In this document: in pieces, positions 31,731-39,405 of the stretch
Layout: the number at the start of each line of letters is the position of its first letter
Numbering within the stretch: position 1 is the first letter of the stretch
Source: Nonomuraea sp. PA05
Lineage (GTDB): Bacteria; Actinomycetota; Actinomycetes; Streptosporangiales; Streptosporangiaceae
NCBI RefSeq assembly: GCF_008086045.1
Contig: NZ_VSEY01000012.1
Location: forward strand, 62,001 to 126,000
Direction: 5' to 3'
Length of the DNA: 64,000 nt
Made by a program: the position numbers and the translations under genes
The notes under the pieces: generated by a model
The model's input: the letters and a program-made list of their open reading frames with translations, nothing else
What the model was told of the DNA's origin: nothing
The model's database searches: none

Positions 31731-33022
31731 TGGAGTTCGCCAAGGCCGTGCTCGAGGAGGTCGTCGACGGGCCCGGCACGCAGCGGGCCTCGAACGGCGC
31801 GCGGATCACGGTGCAGATCAACCCGGCGACCCTGCGGCTCCAGATGGCCAGCACCGCCGACTTCGGCAAGGACGCCGGCAGGCAGAAGGCGCAGTATCAG
31901 GGCTCGACCTCCACGCTCTCGTTCGACCTCGTCTTCGACACCGCCGACGAGGGCACCACCGAGTCGCCGCTGGACGTGCGAACCCGGACCCGTCAGCTGG
32001 AGCGGTTCGTGCTGCCCGCGATGAAGCAGGCCAAGGCCGTCCCGCCCCGCGTGCGGTTCACCTACGGCTCGTTCTCGGTCGTCGGGGTCATGACCGTGCT
32101 CAACCAGGACTTCGACTTCTTCGCCCGCAACGGGGTGCCGCTGCGCGCCAAGTGCGCGGTGACCATCAAGGAGCAGCGCCCCGAGTTCGACGCCACGCTG
32201 GCCGGCTCGGGTGCCAACACGGGCGCGGGGGCGACGCCGCCGGTGCCGCCCGGCGCTGGAGCCGGGGCCGCGCCCGCCGGGAACCCGCCCGGCACACCGG
32301 CGGGTTCGACGGGCACACCAGGCATGCCGGGCTCGCCGGGCACGCTGGGCGGGCCGCCCGCACCGCCGCCGGATCGCAGCGCGACCGCGCTGGCCGGGGA
32401 GAGCGCGCCGGACCTGGCGGTCCGGATGGGGCTTGATCCGCACGCCTGGAAGGGACTCCAGGGCATCACCGACCCGCTCAGCCTGCCCGCCGGTCTGCCC
32501 GTCGACTTCTCCAGCGCCCTCAGCGCCGGCCCGGGCCTCGGCGTGACGACCGGAGCGGCGGTCCCGCCCCAGGACCTCGCGAGCCTCGACGGCGCGGCGC
32601 TCGCCAGCGCGGGCGGGCTCACCCGGGTCCTCGCCGCCGCAGCCACCGCCGACGCCGGCGCCGCCGCCCAGGCGACCCGGCAGGACTTCGTCCCAGGCCG
32701 GTCGTCAGCCACGCCATCCGGCGCCACGTCGTCCGGCCCCGCGTCATCCGGCCCCGCAATGTCCGGCCCCGCGATGTCCGGCCCCGCGATGTCCGGCCTC
32801 GCGTCGTCCGACCCGCGGGCGGTCGGCTACGGCTTCGGTGTCCCGCTGCGCCCGCGTACCCCCGTCGGCCACGCCGTCACCGCCGGACTGGTGAGTGGAG
32901 GCCGGCGAGCAGTCGCGGGCGCGGTGGAGCCGCCGCGGACCGCCGACCCCACCGTGGCCGGCTGGCTGGCGTTACGCGAGGACCCGGACCGGGCCGGTGG
33001 CGGATGCGGAGGTGCGTCGTGA
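31730..33022 (+). CDS. eCIS tube/baseplate adaptor protein (Afp7-like) with low-complexity tail
   Basis: 430 residues from ATG 31730, overlapping the tube 2 stop. Residues 1-165 match the CIS tube-protein/Afp7 N-terminal domain: KAVLEEVV, ARITVQINPATLRLQMAS, STLSFDLVFDTADEG and VPLRAKCAVTIKEQRPEF. Afp7 normally adds a LysM domain; instead, a Pro/Gly/Ala-rich linker and an SGPAM pentapeptide repeat (about 330-359) lead to a short C-terminal end. Between them, PDLAVRMGLDPHAWKGLQGITDPLSLPAG (about 225-253) may be the LysM-replacing module. The domain connects the last tube ring to the baseplate. Confidence 0.88.
   Translation: MEFAKAVLEEVVDGPGTQRASNGARITVQINPATLRLQMASTADFGKDAGRQKAQYQGSTSTLSFDLVFDTADEGTTESPLDVRTRTRQLERFVLPAMKQAKAVPPRVRFTYGSFSVVGVMTVLNQDFDFFARNGVPLRAKCAVTIKEQRPEFDATLAGSGANTGAGATPPVPPGAGAGAAPAGNPPGTPAGSTGTPGMPGSPGTLGGPPAPPPDRSATALAGESAPDLAVRMGLDPHAWKGLQGITDPLSLPAGLPVDFSSALSAGPGLGVTTGAAVPPQDLASLDGAALASAGGLTRVLAAAATADAGAAAQATRQDFVPGRSSATPSGATSSGPASSGPAMSGPAMSGPAMSGLASSDPRAVGYGFGVPLRPRTPVGHAVTAGLVSGGRRAVAGAVEPPRTADPTVAGWLALREDPDRAGGGCGGAS
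32717..32806. repeat. 15-bp in-frame minisatellite in the Afp7-like gene
   Basis: Six units of a 15-bp repeat (consensus TCCGGCCCCGCGATG) from 32717 to 32806, the third to fifth nearly identical. Each encodes five residues, mostly SGPAM/S. Unit loss or gain would change linker length without breaking the frame. Confidence 0.85.
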
Positions 33023-33204
33023 CCGTGCACGTGGCAGAGCTGACGAGCCAGGTGGAGCTGACCGGCGTCCCGCCGGTCGCACAGGCTCCGGCCGGTGCGC
33101 CCGCCAGAACACCCGGCTGGCACGAAGCGCAGCGCTTCGCCGAGCTCGCCGAAGAACGCCACCGCGACCGGGCACGCACCGCGGGCGGAGGCTTCGATGA
33201 CTGA
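33019..33204 (+). CDS. Small eCIS protein in DUF5908 position
   Basis: 61 residues from GTG 33019, overlapping the Afp7-like stop as GTGA; its own stop overlaps the next gene by 8 bases. N-terminal MTVHVAELTSQVEL resembles the beta-strand start of DUF5908 peptides that sit between Afp7 and Afp8 homologues in many eCIS loci; a helical C-terminus (EAQRFAELAEERHRDRARTA) follows. Order and size support the assignment more than sequence. Likely a baseplate or assembly accessory. Confidence 0.6.
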   Translation: MTVHVAELTSQVELTGVPPVAQAPAGAPARTPGWHEAQRFAELAEERHRDRARTAGGGFDD

Positions 33205-34279
33205 GCCCGCCTTCGCCGCGACGGCGCCGGTCTTCTCCGCCGATGGCGCCCACGAGCCCGAACTGGGACGCGACCTGGTGCGGCTGGACGTCGCCGAGGA
33301 CGTCCTCGGCCTGCGTACGCTCAGCGCCTGCTTCCTGGCCACCGCGCCGCGCCGCCGTTCGAGCAACGACGTCGTCGAGTACCTCGACGGCGGCACCCTG
33401 GATTTCGGCAAGCGCCTCCAGGTGACGCTCGGGCCGCCCGGCAACGAGCGGATCGTCTTCGCCGGATCGGTGTCCGCGCTCGAGGTGCGGTTCACCGAGG
33501 GCGACGTGCCGGTGGTGACCGTGCTGGCCGAGGACGACCTCATGCGCCTGCGTCTGCGGCAGCACAGCGAGACGTACACCTCGTGCACCGACGCCGACGT
33601 GGCCGGACGGGTGGTCCGGCGCCATGGTCTCAAGGCGGACATCTCGCTCGACGGCCCGACCTACGAGTCGGTGCAGCAGCTGAACCAGAGCGACCTGGCG
33701 TTCCTGCGCGAGCGGGCCCGGCGGCTGCAGGCCGAGCTGTGGGCCGGCGACGGCGTCGTCCACCTGGCCACGCGCGACCGGCGGCCCGGCACCCAGGTGA
33801 CCCTCACCCGCGGCAGCGACCTCATCGACGTCGCGGTGCGCGCCGACCTGGCCCATCAGTGCACCGCGGTGCGTGTCTCCGGGTACGACGCCCGCGCCCG
33901 CGCCGCCATCGACGCGGAGGCGCCGTCCTCCACCGTGGACACCGAGATCACCGGAGGCCGGACGGGGCCGCAGACGCTTCGCCGCGCGTTCGGCGACCTG
34001 CCCGGCCGGCGGATCCGGGACGTCCCGCTCGCCGAGCCGGTGGCACGGGCGCTGGCCAGGGCCGAGATGCTGCGCCGCAGCCGGGCCTTCGTGCAGGTGC
34101 GCGGCACGACCGCGGGCACGCCGCAGCTGGTCGTCGGCAGCCGGGTGCGCCTGGCTCGCTGCGGCCGCCCGTTCGACGGTGACGGCTACTACGTCACCGG
34201 CTTCCACCACAGCTACGACCTCACCAGCGGCATGCGTACGCGTTTCACCGCCGAGCGCCCCACCGTCAACGCCGCCTGA
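33197..34279 (+). CDS. Baseplate hub protein, phage late control D / VgrG N-terminal-like (Afp8-like)
   Basis: 360 residues from ATG 33197 (MTEPAFAATAP). It has the gp27/VgrG hub plan: RLDVAEDVLGLRTLSACFL, a first barrel (FGKRLQVTLG), VTVLAEDDLMRLRLRQHSETY, then DVAGRVVRRHGLKADISLDGPTYESVQQLNQSDLAFLRERARRL, a hallmark of late control D proteins. The second barrel ends VGSRVRLARCGRPFDGDGYYVTGFHHSYD. Three copies make the pseudo-hexameric hub that holds the spike under the tube. The spike itself is encoded by the next gene, not fused as in VgrG. Confidence 0.92.
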   Translation: MTEPAFAATAPVFSADGAHEPELGRDLVRLDVAEDVLGLRTLSACFLATAPRRRSSNDVVEYLDGGTLDFGKRLQVTLGPPGNERIVFAGSVSALEVRFTEGDVPVVTVLAEDDLMRLRLRQHSETYTSCTDADVAGRVVRRHGLKADISLDGPTYESVQQLNQSDLAFLRERARRLQAELWAGDGVVHLATRDRRPGTQVTLTRGSDLIDVAVRADLAHQCTAVRVSGYDARARAAIDAEAPSSTVDTEITGGRTGPQTLRRAFGDLPGRRIRDVPLAEPVARALARAEMLRRSRAFVQVRGTTAGTPQLVVGSRVRLARCGRPFDGDGYYVTGFHHSYDLTSGMRTRFTAERPTVNAA

Positions 34280-34291
34280 GCCGGAAGGACC

Positions 34292-34942
34292 GTGATGAGC
34301 GAGGAATGCCGGACCTGGTTCGGTCTGTATCCGGCGCTGGTCACCGACGTGGTCGACGGCAAGCGGCAGGCACGCGTGCAGGTGCGGTTTCCGTGGCTGG
34401 CCGGCGACGGGGCGCGCGCCCGCTACTGGGCGACGCTGCTGACCCCGTACGCCGACCACGATCAGGGCTTCGTCGCGCTGCCCGCGGTCGGCACCCAGGT
34501 GGTGGTCGGCTTCGAGTTCGGCGACCTCGAGCGGCCGTACGTCGTGGGGTCATGCTGGAACGGCAAGGAGATGATGCCCGTCACGCCGGCGCGGCCCAAT
34601 GACAAGCGCATGATCAAGAGCAGGTCCGGGGCGGTGCTGGAGTTCGACGACAAGGCCTCGGCCGCCAAGGTGACGCTGGCCAGCGGCCGCGGGCACACCG
34701 TGGTCATCGACGACGGCGCCGGGACGATCGAGATCCGGCACGCCAACCGGTCGAGGATCACGATCGACAGCGCCGGCATGGTCACGATCAGCACCATGGG
34801 GACGGTGGACGTCACGGCGGCGGCCCTGAACGTCCACGCCGCCACGGCCACCTTCGACGGCATGGTGAGCTGCACCAGCCTGATCGCCTCCGCCGCCGTC
34901 GTGTCGCCGTCGTACAGCCCGGGCGCGGGGAACGTCTGGTGA
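34292..34942 (+). CDS. Baseplate spike protein (gpV-like)
   Basis: 216 residues from GTG 34292 (an ATG at 34295 is equally plausible), with GGAAGGA upstream. The N-terminal OB-fold (about 8-100) has GLYPALVTDVVDGKRQARVQVRFPW, YADHDQGFVALPAVGTQVVVGFEFGDLERPYVVGSCWNG; then a beta-helix-like needle (about 105-200) of short VTLASGRGHTVVIDDGAGTIEI-type turns. This is the gpV/gp5 spike that pierces the target. Unlike many systems no PAAR tip gene was found, so the C-terminal ~20 residues may form the point. GTGA overlap with the next gene. Confidence 0.93.
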   Translation: MMSEECRTWFGLYPALVTDVVDGKRQARVQVRFPWLAGDGARARYWATLLTPYADHDQGFVALPAVGTQVVVGFEFGDLERPYVVGSCWNGKEMMPVTPARPNDKRMIKSRSGAVLEFDDKASAAKVTLASGRGHTVVIDDGAGTIEIRHANRSRITIDSAGMVTISTMGTVDVTAAALNVHAATATFDGMVSCTSLIASAAVVSPSYSPGAGNVW

Positions 34943-36627
34943 CCGCCGCCGACGCCCTCCTCACCCACGACTGGCGCGTGGTGGCGCCCTGGTGGCACTG
35001 GCCGCGCCTGGGCGGCGTTCCCGCGCCCGGCGAGGAGGCCCAGCGACGCGCGGTGCGGCTGCAGGCGCCCGTGCTGCAGAAGTACGACGGGCCTGACCTG
35101 GTGAACACGTTCCTCTCCGACCCGCAACGACGCCTCGAGTTCATCGACGACTCCGACCGGGTGGCCACCCTCAGCGAGAAGCGTCCCGGCGGCCTGCCGC
35201 AGCGCACCACGGCGGGCGGGATCCGCAAGCTCTACCTGCCCACCCATCACCGGCACTATCTGGTGGTCTGCGCCCTGCACTGCGACGCGGCCGGCTTCCC
35301 CCGGGCACGGGCCGACGACGTCTGCGAGGCCGGCTTCGTGGTCCGGCGCCGCACCGCCGACCTCCCCGGTGGTCCGGACGGCGAGGCGGCCACCCGGTTG
35401 CGCCACTGGGCCCGTGCCCGGGGGCGGGCCCGGATCGCCGAGCGGCGGCTGCTCGGTGAGACCGGACTGCGGCGGAACCTGCTGCAGCACCGGCTCTCCG
35501 CGCTGGCCGAGGCGGAACGGGCCGCCCGGGAACGCGTCCGTGAGGTGGCCCAGGAGGCGGGAGCCCCGACCCGTACGCTCTCGGGCTGGATCCCGGCCGG
35601 CGTCGACGCCGCCGGCGTGCCCGGCCCGATGCCCGCGTGCGGCGACTCCGGAGCCGCCGGGACGCGCACCCCGCTGACCGGCGTCGGCTCCTGGACGCCG
35701 GTCGAGGAGCTGCCGGAGCACCTGGCCGAGGCGGCCTACCCGCTGGCCTCCGTGCTGGCCGATCCGGCACGACCCGGATCCGACGCCGCTCTTCAGACGC
35801 TCTACTTCGGCGTGGTGCCCACCGGCTCGGGCGACATCGACACGACCGGCGGGCCGCGCTTCGACGACGGCGACGACTACGAGATCCGCTGCTTCGCGCG
35901 CCGGCATCGCCCCGAGTGCCCGCGCGACGGCGGGCACTGCCTTTGCCCGATCTTCTGGTCCGAGCCCACCGAGCCCTACCGGCTGGCCGGCCACTTCGAC
36001 CTCGAGGGCTGCGCCCACCGCCCGGCCACGGTGCAACTGCCCGACCTCGCGCAGTTGAAGGCCGACGCGTTGCGGCTCGGCCCCGGTGGCGCCGGCGGCC
36101 TGCGTTTCCGCTCGCCGCCAGGCTCCGCGCTCGCCTTCCGCACCGAGGACCTCAAGGCGGTGCGTAAGGAACCGCCGAACGCCTTCCCGCAGGTGTGCTC
36201 CTTCGCCGTGCCCCTGATCACCATCGTGGCGTTCTTCGTGCTCCAGCTGTTCCTGCCGATCGTCGTCCTCGTCTTCCAGCTCTGGTGGATGCTCGCGCTG
36301 CGCTTCTGCCTGCCGCCGGACGTGCCCCTCGGCCAGGATCTGATCGACGACTTCGAGAGGCTCGGCGACGGCCTGGACATCAACGGGACCGTCGCGGCGG
36401 CAGTGGTCAACCGGCCGACGTTCGTCAAGGCGATGGCCGACCTGCTCGACGACCTCGAACCGCAGAACAGACCACTGGGCCAGGAGATACGGGAGGCCCA
36501 CGGGAAGGGCGGGATCGACGCCGCCACCTACGCGGTACTCGGACGCGCCGCGCTCGCCCAGGAAGCCGGGCAGCATCCCCGGGTCTTCGCCGCCCGCGTC
36601 GAGCGGAACGAGGTGGTGACGCCGTGA
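34939..36627 (+). CDS. eCIS-associated protein with a transmembrane hairpin (candidate membrane anchor)
   Basis: 562 residues. Residues 1-410 are soluble-looking, with a Cys/His-rich segment (RCFARRHRPECPRDGGHCLCPIFW, about 317-341) that could bind metal, followed by EPYRLAGHFDLEGCAHRPA. At about 421-460 is a long hydrophobic stretch (SFAVPLITIVAFFVLQLFLPIVVLVFQLWWML) long enough for two tightly turned helices. The C-terminal ~100 residues are helical. Its place between spike and gp25 puts it among baseplate genes. In Streptomyces CIS a membrane protein (CisA) links the particle to the cytoplasmic membrane; this gene could play that role, although homology cannot be shown here. Confidence 0.75.
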   Translation: MTAADALLTHDWRVVAPWWHWPRLGGVPAPGEEAQRRAVRLQAPVLQKYDGPDLVNTFLSDPQRRLEFIDDSDRVATLSEKRPGGLPQRTTAGGIRKLYLPTHHRHYLVVCALHCDAAGFPRARADDVCEAGFVVRRRTADLPGGPDGEAATRLRHWARARGRARIAERRLLGETGLRRNLLQHRLSALAEAERAARERVREVAQEAGAPTRTLSGWIPAGVDAAGVPGPMPACGDSGAAGTRTPLTGVGSWTPVEELPEHLAEAAYPLASVLADPARPGSDAALQTLYFGVVPTGSGDIDTTGGPRFDDGDDYEIRCFARRHRPECPRDGGHCLCPIFWSEPTEPYRLAGHFDLEGCAHRPATVQLPDLAQLKADALRLGPGGAGGLRFRSPPGSALAFRTEDLKAVRKEPPNAFPQVCSFAVPLITIVAFFVLQLFLPIVVLVFQLWWMLALRFCLPPDVPLGQDLIDDFERLGDGLDINGTVAAAVVNRPTFVKAMADLLDDLEPQNRPLGQEIREAHGKGGIDAATYAVLGRAALAQEAGQHPRVFAARVERNEVVTP

Positions 36628-37076
36628 CCACCCCGATCGGCGCGCGCCTGGGCACCGGATGGGCCTTCCCGCCGGTGCCGACCGCCACGCCCGCCACGCC
36701 CGCCACGCCCGCCACGCCCGCCACGCCGGGCACGCCCGGCACGCGCGGCTTCGCCTGGCAGAGTGGCGCCGCCCTGGTCCGCCAGTCGATCCTGCTGATC
36801 CTCGACACCGAGCCGGGCGAGCGGGTGATGCGCCCGGACTTCGGCTGCGGGCTGAGCCGCTACCTGATGGAGCCGAACAACCCGGCCACCCGGGCCGCCA
36901 TCGCCCGGGACGTCACCGCCGCCCTGACCGCCTGGGAGCCGCGGATCGAGCTGACCGCCGTGGACGTCACCACGACGGACGACCCCGCCACCGTGCTGGT
37001 CTCGATCAGCTACCTGCACGTCCGGGACCAGAGCGACGGCGGCCTCCGCTTCACCCTCGACGTGGCCGGAGCCTGA
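36624..37076 (+). CDS. Baseplate wedge protein, gpW/gp25 family (Afp9-like)
   Basis: 150 residues from GTG 36624 (GTGA overlap with the previous stop). After a short N-terminus comes an Ala-Thr-Pro linker made by a 9-bp repeat, then the gp25 fold: ALVRQSILLILDTEPGERVMRPDFGCGLSRYLMEPNN, RAAIARDVTAALTAWEPRIELTAVDV and DDPATVLVSISYLHV. The EPGERVMRPDFGCGL sequence is diagnostic. gp25 sits at the base of the sheath and nucleates its polymerisation. The 18-residue repeat linker is not part of the usual family architecture. Confidence 0.93.
   Translation: MTTPIGARLGTGWAFPPVPTATPATPATPATPATPGTPGTRGFAWQSGAALVRQSILLILDTEPGERVMRPDFGCGLSRYLMEPNNPATRAAIARDVTAALTAWEPRIELTAVDVTTTDDPATVLVSISYLHVRDQSDGGLRFTLDVAGA
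36684..36746. repeat. 9-bp in-frame microsatellite in gp25
   Basis: Seven units of GCCACGCCC and close variants (36684-36746) encode (Ala/Gly)-Thr-(Pro/Arg) triplets near the N-terminus of gp25. The first four units are identical, a state prone to slippage. Confidence 0.9.
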
Positions 37077-37077
37077 C

Positions 37078-39405
37078 ATGGCGCTTCCGTTCCCGGTGCT
37101 GGACGACCGCTCGTACGAGCAGTTGCTGGCCGAACTGCGGGCGCGCATCCCCGTCTACGCTCCCGAGTGGACCGACCTCGGTGAGAGCGACCCCGGCATC
37201 ACCCTGCTCGAACTGGTCGCGCACCTGGGCGAGAGCCTGCTCTTCCGGTTCAACCAGATTCCCGACCAGACCCGGTTGTGGTTGCTGCGCCTGCTCCAGG
37301 TTCCGCCGTACCCGCCCGAGCGGGCGACCGGCCTGGTCCGCTTCACGCTGGCCGACGAGGGCGGGGCTCCCGTGCCGGTGCCGCTCGGCGCCACGGTCAG
37401 CGCCGGCGACGTGCCGTTCCGCGTCGGCAACGACGTGACTGTGCTTCCCGCCATGGTCACCGCGGTCGTCAAGGCGCGCGCGGACGTGCCCGCCGACCCG
37501 ATGTTGCGCGCCGAGTACCACCAGCTGCTGGAGCTCGCCGGCCTCGATCCGGCGCAGGCAGCGCCGTACGACGAGAAGGTGCTGCGCCGCGAGGCCGGCG
37601 AGCCGGGCCTGGCCGGACTCGACATCCGCCCCGCGGTGGACCGGACGCTGTGGATCGCCGTACAGCCGCCTGGTGACGACCCGGCGGTCGTGGCGGGGCT
37701 GCTCACCGAACGCGGCCCGCTCGCGACCGGTCCGCTCGTGCTCGGCTTCGCCACCGCGGCCGTCGAGCCCAGCGGCGGCGCGGTTCTCCTGCCGACGCAG
37801 ACGTTCGCCCCGGCCGCGGCCGGCGGCATCACCGCGATCGCCGCCGCCGAGACATCCGCTGCCGCCCCGGAGCGCCTCACCGCCATCACCGGGGCCGGGA
37901 CACCCAGTGCCACCCCGGAGCGCCTCACCGCCATCACCGGGGCCGAGACACCCGCCGCCGCCCCGGCGCGCCTCACCGAAGCGGCCGACAACGCCCTGAT
38001 CTGGGAGGTGTCGCTGGCCGACGGCACCTATCTGCCGGTGACCGTCGTGCGCGACACCACGACCGGCCTGCGAGTCGCCGGCAGCGTGGCCCTGCAGCTG
38101 CCGCCCCCGCGCCTCGCCGACGTGGGCGTCCTGCCGCCCATCGACGACGACCTGGCCGGCGTACGCGACAGCCCGCCCCGCCTCGACGGACACCCGCCGG
38201 CGGTCTTCTGGCTGCGCGCCTTCCCGCGCGAAGGCCCGCCGGGCTCCGGCGTGCTGACCTGGGCCGGGATCAACGTGGCCGACGTCGAGCAGGTGGCGCA
38301 GGCCGCCAACGAGGTGCTCGGCACCGGCCAAGGCATCAGCCACCAGGAACTGGCCCTGGCGAACCCGGCCGTGGTGCCCGGCTCGCCGCGGATCGAGGTG
38401 CGCGAGGACGGCGTCAACTGGCAGGAGTGGACGATCGTCGGCTCGCTGGCCGCGAGCGGGCGCGACGACCGGCACCTGCTGCTCGACGCCGCAGCCGGAC
38501 GCCTGCAGTGCGGCGACGGCGTCCGCGGCCGGGTGCTGCCGGCCGGTGCCCTGGTACGCGCCGCGGGATACCGCCACGGCGGTGGCACGCGGGGCAACGT
38601 CGCCGCGGAACTGATCGATCGGATCGACGATCCTCCCGGCGTACGCGTGACCAACCCGCTGCCCACCACCGGCGGCGAGGAGGCCGAACCGCTCGCTCGC
38701 GCGCTGGAGCGGATCCCCGGCGAGCTGGCGCGCCGCGACCGCGCCGTCACCGCCGGCGACTTCCGGGAGCTGGCGATGATCCCCGGTGTGGGCCGGGCGG
38801 AGTGCCTGCCGCACTTCGACCCCGCCACTCGCGACCTCGACGCGGCCGGGGCGGTCACCGTGATGGTGTGGCCGGCCCGCGACCCGCGCCACCCGGACGC
38901 GCCGGCCGCCGGCGCCACGCTGCTCCAGGCCGTGTTCGAGCACCTCGATCCCCGCCGCCTGGTCACCACTGAGCTGTACGTGGTGCCGCCCGTCTACCGC
39001 GCCGTGGCGGTGTCGGTCGGGATCGCGGTGAAGACCGGCTACAGCGCCATCGGCGTACGGCGGTGGGCTGAACTCGTGCTCCGCCAGTACCTGTCTCCGC
39101 TGCCGCCGTTCGGGCCGGAGGGCGCCGGCTGGCCCCTCGGACGCCGCGTGCACGGGCCCGAACTCGAGGCGGCGGTGCTGCAGGTCGAGGGCGTCGAGTA
39201 TGTCGAAGAGGCGCTGGTCGCCGACGTCTCCGGGCCGCAGCCGGTGCCGGGGACGGTCAGGCTGCGCCCGTGGGAGGTCCCGGCGCTCACCGCGCTGACC
39301 GTGGTCGCCGGCCGCCCGCCCGAGGCCGGTTCCGGCGCCCCGCAGCCGCTGGACCCGGACGCGCCGGCCCCGGTGCCGGTGCCCGTGCCGAAGGACGAGT
39401 GCTGA
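37078..39405 (+). CDS. Baseplate protein gpJ-like (Afp11-like)
   Basis: 775 residues. The N-terminus is classic baseplate J: PVLDDRSYEQLLAELRARIPVYAPEWTDLGESDPGITLLELVAHLGESLLFRFNQIPD. The conserved core continues at about 490-640 (GALVRAAGYRHGGGTRGNV, RRDRAVTAGDFRELAMIPGVGRAEC), then VTVMVWPARDP and the wedge domain (YRAVAVSVGIAVKTGYS, PEGAGWPLGRRVHGPELEAAVLQVEGVEYVEEA). It forms the baseplate wedges that trigger sheath contraction. A 48-bp duplication inserts repeats at about 266-297. Starts one base after the gp25 stop and overlaps the next gene by one base. Confidence 0.93.
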   Translation: MALPFPVLDDRSYEQLLAELRARIPVYAPEWTDLGESDPGITLLELVAHLGESLLFRFNQIPDQTRLWLLRLLQVPPYPPERATGLVRFTLADEGGAPVPVPLGATVSAGDVPFRVGNDVTVLPAMVTAVVKARADVPADPMLRAEYHQLLELAGLDPAQAAPYDEKVLRREAGEPGLAGLDIRPAVDRTLWIAVQPPGDDPAVVAGLLTERGPLATGPLVLGFATAAVEPSGGAVLLPTQTFAPAAAGGITAIAAAETSAAAPERLTAITGAGTPSATPERLTAITGAETPAAAPARLTEAADNALIWEVSLADGTYLPVTVVRDTTTGLRVAGSVALQLPPPRLADVGVLPPIDDDLAGVRDSPPRLDGHPPAVFWLRAFPREGPPGSGVLTWAGINVADVEQVAQAANEVLGTGQGISHQELALANPAVVPGSPRIEVREDGVNWQEWTIVGSLAASGRDDRHLLLDAAAGRLQCGDGVRGRVLPAGALVRAAGYRHGGGTRGNVAAELIDRIDDPPGVRVTNPLPTTGGEEAEPLARALERIPGELARRDRAVTAGDFRELAMIPGVGRAECLPHFDPATRDLDAAGAVTVMVWPARDPRHPDAPAAGATLLQAVFEHLDPRRLVTTELYVVPPVYRAVAVSVGIAVKTGYSAIGVRRWAELVLRQYLSPLPPFGPEGAGWPLGRRVHGPELEAAVLQVEGVEYVEEALVADVSGPQPVPGTVRLRPWEVPALTALTVVAGRPPEAGSGAPQPLDPDAPAPVPVPVPKDEC
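37873..37968. repeat. 48-bp tandem duplication in the gpJ gene
   Basis: Copies at 37873-37920 and 37921-37968 are nearly identical and encode RLTAITGAGTPSATPE / RLTAITGAETPAAAPA. A degenerate third copy precedes them (about 37825-37872). In frame; recent duplication by its similarity. Confidence 0.85.

Noticed and set aside
33197..34942. Fused VgrG spike
   Set aside because: Hub and spike are separate reading frames with their own starts and a 12-base spacer; no frameshift is needed, so this is the gp27 + gpV arrangement.
36684..36746. CRISPR-like short repeat array
   Set aside because: Units are contiguous, in frame and without spacers; it is a coding microsatellite. The same holds for the other tandem repeats in the window.
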